Assembly (NCBI GenBank): GCA_964433495.1
Contig: CAYSRC010000030.1
Location: 1 to 28,499, forward strand
Reading direction: 5' to 3'
From: CAYSRC01 sp964433495
GTDB lineage: Bacteria; Bacillota; Clostridia; Oscillospirales; Ruminococcaceae
DNA length: 28,499 nucleotides
Shown: piece after piece, positions 23,347-28,499 of the stretch
Layout: each line of letters begins with the position of its first letter
Position numbering within the stretch: the stretch's first letter is position 1
The notes under the pieces: generated by a model
Seen by the model: the letters and a program-made list of their open reading frames with translations, nothing else
What the model was told of the DNA's origin: nothing
Databases searched by the model: none
Translations under genes and position numbers: made by a program

Positions 23347-23450
23347 GAGCGGGGTCGGAGCCCCGCCGTCCGGCGCTTTTTGCGCCGCCGGACATCCCGT
23401 GTTTGGTTTTTTATCTGACAAGCGATATTGAAGCAATATTGGAGAAAAGA

Positions 23451-24314
23451 ATGGACAATCAATTTCCGCGCACAACGGTGGGCGGCGTGTCCCTGCCGCG
23501 GCTTGTGATCGGCTGCAACTGGATTTCGGGCTGGAGCCATCAGGGCCCGGCGAAGGACAAATACATCCTTGACACACACTCGTCCCCCGAGAGCAAAAGC
23601 GAGATATTTGCGACCTTTATGAGGGGCGGCGTCGACGCGTGCCTCGGCCTGTTCGGCGTCGACCGCAACCTCGAGCGCGCCGTCAGGCTCGCCGAGCAGA
23701 AGACCGGCAAAAAGATGATCATCATGGACGAGCCGGTGCTCAACATGGACGACACCCCCTTTGCGCGTCAGGAGGCGCGCGCCGAGATCAAACGCTGCGC
23801 CGAGCGCGGGGCGACCTTCTGCCTGCCGCTGCACTCGTGCGTCGAGCAGCTGCTCAACAAGAACAAAAAGACGATGGACCGTCTGCCCGACTACCTCGAG
23901 ATGATACGGGACGCGGGGATGATCCCGGGGCTTTCGGCCCACATGCCCGAGGTCATCCAGTACAGCGATCTCAACGGCTACGACGTCGAGACCTACATCC
24001 AGCTGTACAACTGCATGGGATTTTTGATGCAGGTCGAGATCGAGAGCGTCATAAAGATAATCCACGCGGCAAAAAAGCCGGTGCTGACGATAAAGCCGTG
24101 CGCCGCGGGCCGCACCACGCCCTTTGTGGGGCTCAACTTCGCCTACAACACGATACGGGAAAGGGACATGGTGTGCATCGGCTGCTTTAACCCAGACGAA
24201 GCCGAGGAGGACATCGAGTACGCCCGCGCCGCCGTCGAGCGCAGGCTGCCCGACATCCGTCCGCGCAGCAGCCCCTTTAAGACGTCGGTCATCGAGGGCG
24301 AGCTTAAACAATAA
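23451..24314 (+). CDS. Uncharacterised probable TIM-barrel protein
   Basis: A 287-residue soluble protein with no signal peptide. The opening (VGGVSLPRLVIGCNWISGWS) and the end (RERDMVCIGCFNPDEAEEDI) recall the first strand and last helices of aldo/keto-reductase-like barrels. The alternating strand/helix rhythm fits a TIM barrel (KKMIIMDEP, ATFCLPLHS, GMIPGLSAHMPEV, VLTIKPCAAGRTTPF). The Asp/Tyr/Lys/His catalytic set of true aldo/keto reductases is not apparent. Close relatives are, as I recall, annotated as hypothetical. ATG 23451 is chosen for GGAGAAAAGA directly upstream; the longer in-frame start at 23403 has none. It sits between a dehydrogenase and an MFS carrier, so a role in the same sugar or glycoside pathway is likely. 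Confidence 0.7.
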   Translation: MDNQFPRTTVGGVSLPRLVIGCNWISGWSHQGPAKDKYILDTHSSPESKSEIFATFMRGGVDACLGLFGVDRNLERAVRLAEQKTGKKMIIMDEPVLNMDDTPFARQEARAEIKRCAERGATFCLPLHSCVEQLLNKNKKTMDRLPDYLEMIRDAGMIPGLSAHMPEVIQYSDLNGYDVETYIQLYNCMGFLMQVEIESVIKIIHAAKKPVLTIKPCAAGRTTPFVGLNFAYNTIRERDMVCIGCFNPDEAEEDIEYARAAVERRLPDIRPRSSPFKTSVIEGELKQ

Positions 24315-24394
24315 CCGCCGGCGCGGCATCGCGGTTTTAAAAGGGGCGCATCGCCCCGAGGGCCGCGAGCGCGGCGCGCAGCGAAAGGAGCAAC

Positions 24395-25651
24395 ATGAAG
24401 ACTCAACACAAAAAGCTGCACTACGCGTGGGTCATCTTCGCGGCGTGCATCCTGTTAAAGATCGGCCTCGGCGGTGCGGTCATGGTCATTGCGGGCAACT
24501 TTGTCACCCCCGTCGTCACCGAGATGGGCTGCAGGGTCAGCGAGTTCACCATGGTCGTCAGCGTCGAGGCCGCCGCGATGGCGCTGATGTACACGACGGC
24601 GGCAAAGGTTTTGACGACAAAGCGCATCGGCGTCGTCATGGGCGTCGCCGCCCTCGCCGAGGTGGCGGGGATCGCGCTGATGTCGACCTATCGGTCGGTT
24701 TACATGTTCTACATCTCGGGCGCGATCATCGGCGTCGGCGTCGCCTTCACGGGCTATGTCGCGGTGCCCATCGTCATCAACATGTGGTTTCGCAAAAAGG
24801 CGGGGACGGTGCTCGGCGTCATTATCGCCGCAGAGGGATTGTCGGCGGTCGCCTACAACCTGCTGAGCGCGCAGTGGATCGTTGCGCTCGGCTGGCGCGC
24901 CGCGTACCTTATCCTCGCCGCCGTCTGCCTTGTGCTCTCGGTGCCCATGCTGTTTATCTGCCTCAAGAGCCCCGAGGAAGCGGGCTGCAAGCCCTACGGC
25001 GCGGAGGAGGGCGAGGGGACGAGCGCCGCGTCCGAGGCGCCCGTCAGCGGCCTTACCCGCAGACAGGCCGTCAGGACGGCGGTGTTCTACATTGCGTGGC
25101 TCACCTGCATGTTCTACAGCGTGGGCTGCGGCGTGCAGCAGTACATAACCAACTTCGCCACAATGGAGCTCGGGCAGAGCATCCCCTTCGGGGCGATGGC
25201 GGGCATGTGCATGAGCCTCGGCTGCGTGGTGAGCAGCATCGTCCTCGGCTATGTCAACGACAGGTTCGGCGTAAAGGCGGGGCTCGCGTGGGGCGCGCTG
25301 TTCATGATCCTCGGCTACGGCGGCATGATGTACAGCATCGCCCGCACCGGGTTCGTCATCCCCTCGGCGCTGCTCGTCGGCCTCGGCGGCAGCATGTACA
25401 CGGTACAGTGCCCGCTGCTCGTCAGGACGGCGCTCGGCAGCCGCGACTACTCGTCCGTCTGGTCGCTGATGATGATGGGCAACAGCATGGTCGGCGCGTT
25501 GTCCTTCTCGTCCATCGGGCTGTTTTACGACGTGGGCGGCAGCTATAAAGGCGCGTTTATCATGGCGATCGCCCTGTACATTGCGGCGTTCGTCACGGGC
25601 AGCGTCGCGATAAACAAGGGCAAACGGATTTTGAACCGAAAGGCCGATTGA
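24395..25651 (+). CDS. MFS transporter, oxalate/formate-antiporter-like
   Basis: A 418-residue major facilitator with 12 predicted membrane segments split by a hydrophilic loop (about 188-223, rich in Glu, Ala and Ser). The opening HYAWVIFAACILLKIGLGG and the signature-type WFRKKAGTVLGV (loop 4-5) resemble the OxlT/monocarboxylate branch. The second half begins AVFYIAWLTCMFYSVGCGV. The ATG 24395 follows AAAGGAG. It is the last gene before the strong terminator at 25669-25715, 80 bases after the uncharacterised gene. It may export or import an acid product or substrate of the pathway; the cargo cannot be told. Confidence 0.88.
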   Translation: MKTQHKKLHYAWVIFAACILLKIGLGGAVMVIAGNFVTPVVTEMGCRVSEFTMVVSVEAAAMALMYTTAAKVLTTKRIGVVMGVAALAEVAGIALMSTYRSVYMFYISGAIIGVGVAFTGYVAVPIVINMWFRKKAGTVLGVIIAAEGLSAVAYNLLSAQWIVALGWRAAYLILAAVCLVLSVPMLFICLKSPEEAGCKPYGAEEGEGTSAASEAPVSGLTRRQAVRTAVFYIAWLTCMFYSVGCGVQQYITNFATMELGQSIPFGAMAGMCMSLGCVVSSIVLGYVNDRFGVKAGLAWGALFMILGYGGMMYSIARTGFVIPSALLVGLGGSMYTVQCPLLVRTALGSRDYSSVWSLMMMGNSMVGALSFSSIGLFYDVGGSYKGAFIMAIALYIAAFVTGSVAINKGKRILNRKAD

Positions 25652-25668
25652 AGCGCTTGTTTTTAAGA

Positions 25669-25715
25669 CAAAAGCAGGGACAAGGCCCGCGGGCTTTGTC
25701 CCTGCTTTTGTTTTG
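25669..25715 (+). terminator. Strong intrinsic terminator closing the sugar cluster
   Basis: A 15-bp perfect stem (25669-25683 with 25696-25710) extended by GCCC/GGGC and followed by TTTTGTT. The A/T base pairs at its foot would also serve the other strand. Confidence 0.92.
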
Positions 25716-26150
25716 TTCGCTTTGACGCAAAAAGAACTCCCGGTCCTTTTCGGGGAGAGTAAAAAAGCTTTTGCTTCAAGGATCGGGCAAAGCACGAACC
25801 GAATGGGCGCTTTACAGGCTAAAAAGCTGTCGGCGCAAAAAACTGCCCGTTTGCGAGCCGCCGTGCAGGTGATGCAAAAGGCGGAATACGCAGCGTCTCT
25901 TGAGGGGCTTGCCGGTATGAAGCCCTTATAGAGCCGACTCAATTCCCCGGGCTGCGCCGGGGGGCAAGGCTTGGCAGTCAACGCATGAAAGCGCCGTCAA
26001 GCCGCGTCGCACGACATCGGCTTTAACGCCCGAGGTATAGACGAGAAGCGAAGAAAACGCCATGACCCGTCACAGCAAAACTGCCGCGCCTTACTCCCGC
26101 CTTTCGGTCGGCGGCGAGGACAGGGGCGGCGGGTGGTTTGCCCCGGCGCC
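25716..26150. other. Gap between convergent genes; doubtful small reading frame
   Basis: A plus-strand frame to 25931 could encode about 70 residues (with QAKKLSAQKTARLRAAVQVMQ), but its only long start is a TTG inside the terminator's T-run and it has no ribosome-binding site. I do not call it a gene. A CCCCGG/CCGGGG hairpin occurs near 25946. I see no clear terminator for the minus-strand gene ending at 26151. Confidence 0.35.
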
Positions 26151-27185
26151 TCAGGCCGTCCCCTCCGCCGCGTTCCGGCCCTTCGCGCCCGCGCGGGCGA
26201 GGATCTCGCACAGCGCGCTGCGCCGAAGGTCGCAGTCCTGCCCCTCTCGGCCGCCCCGCACGAGGGCGCCGCCGTCCGAGAGGAAGGTGATGCCGAACGG
26301 GTCGTCCGAAATGATGCGGTCGATGTCCATCGCGTCCGAGACGCTGTCGGCCATGAGGAACCGATGACGCCCGTCCAGCCGAAAGCGGATGACGCCCTCC
26401 CGCAGGCGGGCGAGCTCGTCCGCGTCCGAGAAGGTCGGTATGATGATCTCGGCGGCTGCGCCCGTCCCCTCAAGCCAAAGGGCCGCCTCGTCGGACAGCT
26501 CGCCGTCGATGCGGGCGGGGTCGTCCAGCGTCATGTGCGCGCAAAACAGCTTTTTCGCGCGTTTCAGCTCGGCGGCGGCACGCTCAAAGCTTCGCCTGTC
26601 CGAGCAGTCGGCCGACACGCACAGGTTGTAAAAGCGCGCCGACTCCCCCGCCGACGCGGCGGCCCGCTCGGCCGGCGCAAGCGCCAAAAAGGCGCACTCG
26701 GGGAACTCGGAATAGATTTCAAATGCGCCCTCGTCGAGTGAGCAGTCCCCCGCGAGGGCAAAAACCGAGACGCCGAGCTCGTGCGCCTCGCCGACCGCGC
26801 ACCGCACCCGCCTGAGCCACTCGCCGTCGCCGTCCCCGAAGGACAGCACCCACGGGATGTTGAAGCCGAGCTTTCCCTCGTTGCTTCTTATCTTGCGCGC
26901 GCCCGCCGTGCACCCCTCAAAAAAGAGGTTGAAACCGAAGGCCTTGAGATTTTGGCGGTCGACCGCGGCCGTTATCTCCCTCGCCATGCCGTAGTAAGCA
27001 CTGTCGGGGTTTTGCAGCAACAGCTGCGCGATGCCGAGCATCTGAAGCTTAAACCTGCCCCGCGCAAGCCTGAGCCCGAGGTCGACCAGGTTGCGCACCG
27101 TGCGCTCGGGGTCGTCCTCAAGCCCCCGTATCGCCCTGTTGAGCATGATGTTGAACATCGCCCGTGAAACTCTTTCAATCGCCAC
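26151..27185 (-). CDS. Radical-SAM-related protein lacking the cysteine cluster
   Basis: A 344-residue protein. Residues 10-112 resemble the N-terminal helical domain of a family of Clostridia radical SAM proteins (a DPE...LLDW helix, then QNPDSAYYG, FGFNLFFEGC, ending GFNIPW at 107-112). In those relatives NIPW leads into CxxxCxxC. Here about 20 residues appear missing and no such motif exists between NIPW and HELGVSVFALAGD (135-147). Later pieces (FPECAFLAL, DPFGITFLSDGGALV) still follow the barrel pattern. It would be unable to bind the usual [4Fe-4S]-SAM cluster. GTG 27185 is chosen because GGAGGG lies seven bases upstream. It is the second minus-strand gene, 240 bases after the SDR. The family assignment is from memory. 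Confidence 0.6.
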   Translation of the reverse strand: MAIERVSRAMFNIMLNRAIRGLEDDPERTVRNLVDLGLRLARGRFKLQMLGIAQLLLQNPDSAYYGMAREITAAVDRQNLKAFGFNLFFEGCTAGARKIRSNEGKLGFNIPWVLSFGDGDGEWLRRVRCAVGEAHELGVSVFALAGDCSLDEGAFEIYSEFPECAFLALAPAERAAASAGESARFYNLCVSADCSDRRSFERAAAELKRAKKLFCAHMTLDDPARIDGELSDEAALWLEGTGAAAEIIIPTFSDADELARLREGVIRFRLDGRHRFLMADSVSDAMDIDRIISDDPFGITFLSDGGALVRGGREGQDCDLRRSALCEILARAGAKGRNAAEGTA

Positions 27186-27425
27186 GTTTGAGCCCTCCGA
27201 ATGATTACAAGGCACGGTCCCGTGCCGTCGATGCCGCCATGAGCGATTTGTCCGCGCAGGCGGACGACGCCCGAGCCGCAGGCGCGTGCAACGCGGCTGC
27301 GGCCTTTTCTACCGTAGAAAAGCAAAAAACAAACGGTCAAAACGGCCTTCGAGGCATATCGCCCCTCTGCTGCGGCCGCCGCCCAAAGCCCAAACGGCGG
27401 AAGCGAAGCCAAAGGCCGCAGCCGG

Positions 27426-28154
27426 TCAGATGCACAGGCCGCCCGACTGCATGATCACCTCGCCCGATGTATAGGGCGAGCTTGCAAGGTACAACACGGT
27501 TTTTGCAATCTCGTCGGGGTCTGCAAAGCGCCCCGTGGGGATCTCCTGCGCGAGCTGTGCCCGCTCACCCTGCGAAAGACGCCCGTTCATGGCGGTGTCG
27601 ACCACGCCCGGCGCGACGCACGAGACGCTTATCCCCGCGGGCCCCAGCTCCTTTGCGAGCGCCTTTGTGAAGCCGATGACGGCGGCCTTGGACGCCGAAT
27701 AAACGCTCTCGCACGAGGCGCCGCACACCCCCCAGATCGAGCTCACATTCACGATGCGCCCGCCGCCCGCCCGCAGCATGTGCGGCACGGCCGCGCGCGA
27801 CATGTTGAACACGCCCCGCATGTTGGTGTCAAAAACAGCGTCGTATTCTTCGTCGGTGCAGTCGGTCATCAGACCGCTGAGCGAGACACCCGCGTTGTTC
27901 ACGACGAGGTCGAGCCTGCCGTACCGCTCGACGGCAAACTCGACAAGCCCGCGCGCCTGCGCCGCCTTTGAAACGTCGGCGCAGAAACAGCACGCCTCGC
28001 CACCGGCCGAGACGATCCCGTGCGCCTCCGCCTCGGCGCCCCGCGCGTCTGTTCGATAGTTCAAAACCACCGCATAGCCCGCCGCGGCAAGCTCCCTCGC
28101 GGCCGACGCGCCGATGCCGCGCGACGCGCCCGTCACAACAGCTGTCAAGGGCAT
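27426..28154 (-). CDS. ymfI: SDR-family reductase, YmfI / FabG-like (EF-P 5-aminopentanone reductase type)
   Basis: A 242-residue short-chain dehydrogenase. The NADP-binding TGASRGIG lies at 8-15, with NNAG in the middle, a catalytic Ser in VNVSSIWG and the Tyr/Lys pair in YSASK. The stretches TDEEYDAVFDTNMRGVFN, SSIWGVCGAS and FTKALAKELGPAGI match the YmfI subgroup, which in Bacillus reduces 5-aminopentanone on elongation factor P, better than biosynthetic FabG; a general 3-oxoacyl reductase remains possible. No efp gene is in the window. I chose ATG 28154 over ATG 28163, which abuts GGAGG with no spacing; at 28154 the spacing is nine bases. A good promoter lies at 28266-28294. Confidence 0.85.
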   Translation of the reverse strand: MPLTAVVTGASRGIGASAARELAAAGYAVVLNYRTDARGAEAEAHGIVSAGGEACCFCADVSKAAQARGLVEFAVERYGRLDLVVNNAGVSLSGLMTDCTDEEYDAVFDTNMRGVFNMSRAAVPHMLRAGGGRIVNVSSIWGVCGASCESVYSASKAAVIGFTKALAKELGPAGISVSCVAPGVVDTAMNGRLSQGERAQLAQEIPTGRFADPDEIAKTVLYLASSPYTSGEVIMQSGGLCI

Positions 28155-28265
28155 TTTGTCCATCCTCCCCGCACAATGATGATGCTCGCCGGCCGCCGCC
28201 GCGCGTGCACACGGCAGTCTTTCACCGCAAAAGCGGCGCCGCCCTCACGGCGGTCTGTTTTTTTA

Positions 28266-28294
28266 AGTATACTACCCGATCCGGCGGTCGGCAA
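28266..28294 (-). promoter_or_regulatory. Promoter of the SDR gene (minus strand)
   Basis: On the minus strand TTGCCG (28294-28289), a 17-bp spacer and TATACT (28271-28266) form a near-consensus housekeeping promoter. It gives a leader of about 100 bases to the reductase start. Confidence 0.65.
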
Positions 28295-28375
28295 ACCCAC
28301 GATTGCCGAAATGTGTGGCATTTTTGAGCCGAAAAGCCGGAAAATCGCTGTTTTTTCGCCGCGCAAAACTTTGTA

Positions 28376-28404
28376 TTGACTTTAAAACAAAGCAATGCTA
28401 TAAT
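28376..28404 (+). promoter_or_regulatory. Promoter of the tRNA gene
   Basis: TTGACT (28376-28381), exactly 17 bp, then TATAAT (28399-28404), one base from the ideal housekeeping promoter. Initiation near 28411 would give a very short leader to the mature tRNA end at 28424. Confidence 0.9.
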
Positions 28405-28423
28405 TCTAAAGTACGAAATGTAC

Positions 28424-28499
<76 letters not shown>

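Noticed and set aside
24124..25548. Long plus-strand frame overlapping the MFS gene
   Set aside because: Arg/Gly/His-rich shifted frame of the true transporter and of the end of its upstream neighbour.
25713..25931. 72-residue frame after the terminator
   Set aside because: Starts at TTG inside the terminator's T-run with no ribosome-binding site; no family recognised.

Overview
The window looks like a piece of a GC-rich Gram-positive (Firmicutes, Clostridia-like) chromosome, probably from a gut-type anaerobe. The evidence is strong GGAGG ribosome-binding sites, housekeeping promoters of TTGACA/TATAAT type, Bacillota-style lipoprotein signal peptides, an AgrC/LytTR sensor pair, a YmfI-like reductase and a tRNA gene with an encoded CCA. 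No species can be named from the sequence alone. The first ~5.2 kb is visibly richer in A/T and in A/T-ending codons than the rest, where third positions are almost all G or C.

Layout. 1-930: a hairpin-repeat array and decayed coding remains. 933-3316: an AgrA/LytTR response regulator split by a -1 frameshift at a TTTAAAA heptamer, its AgrC-like histidine kinase (ATGA overlap), a possible AgrD-like peptide, and a strong terminator. 3846-5330: a lipoprotein and its terminator. 5345-6179: a segment bounded by two exact 19-bp direct repeats that holds a hairpin-repeat array and a small conserved-looking gene (minus strand). 6185-8251: a PAS-PAS hybrid histidine kinase (minus). 8650-11740: a GntP-type permease, a MOFRL-type glycerate kinase and a terminator, a likely glycerate uptake and phosphorylation unit. 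11954-12200: a third repeat array.

12461-20492 is a sugar operon: promoter, TIM-barrel sugar isomerase/epimerase, LacI-type regulator, ribokinase, D-ribose pyranase, sugar-binding lipoprotein, RbsA-type ATPase, RbsC-type permease and a ThuA-like protein. A fourth, large repeat array (20519-21236) separates it from a second ThuA paralogue, a zinc-type MDR dehydrogenase, an uncharacterised probable TIM-barrel protein and an MFS carrier, closed by a terminator at 25669-25715. Together these genes suggest import of a ribose-like or modified sugar, ring-form interconversion and phosphorylation, plus an oxidation/isomerisation branch served by the dehydrogenase, isomerase and ThuA proteins. The true substrate is not readable from the sequence.

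The right end has two minus-strand genes (a YmfI-type SDR reductase, then a protein resembling a radical SAM enzyme that has lost its cysteine cluster) and, at the very edge, a complete tRNA-Ala(CGC) with a near-consensus promoter.

The most unusual structure is a dispersed family of intergenic hairpin arrays (four sites). Loop motifs are conserved while stems change by compensatory substitutions. Also notable are the frameshifted regulator, the AgrD-like peptide and the cysteine-less radical SAM relative.
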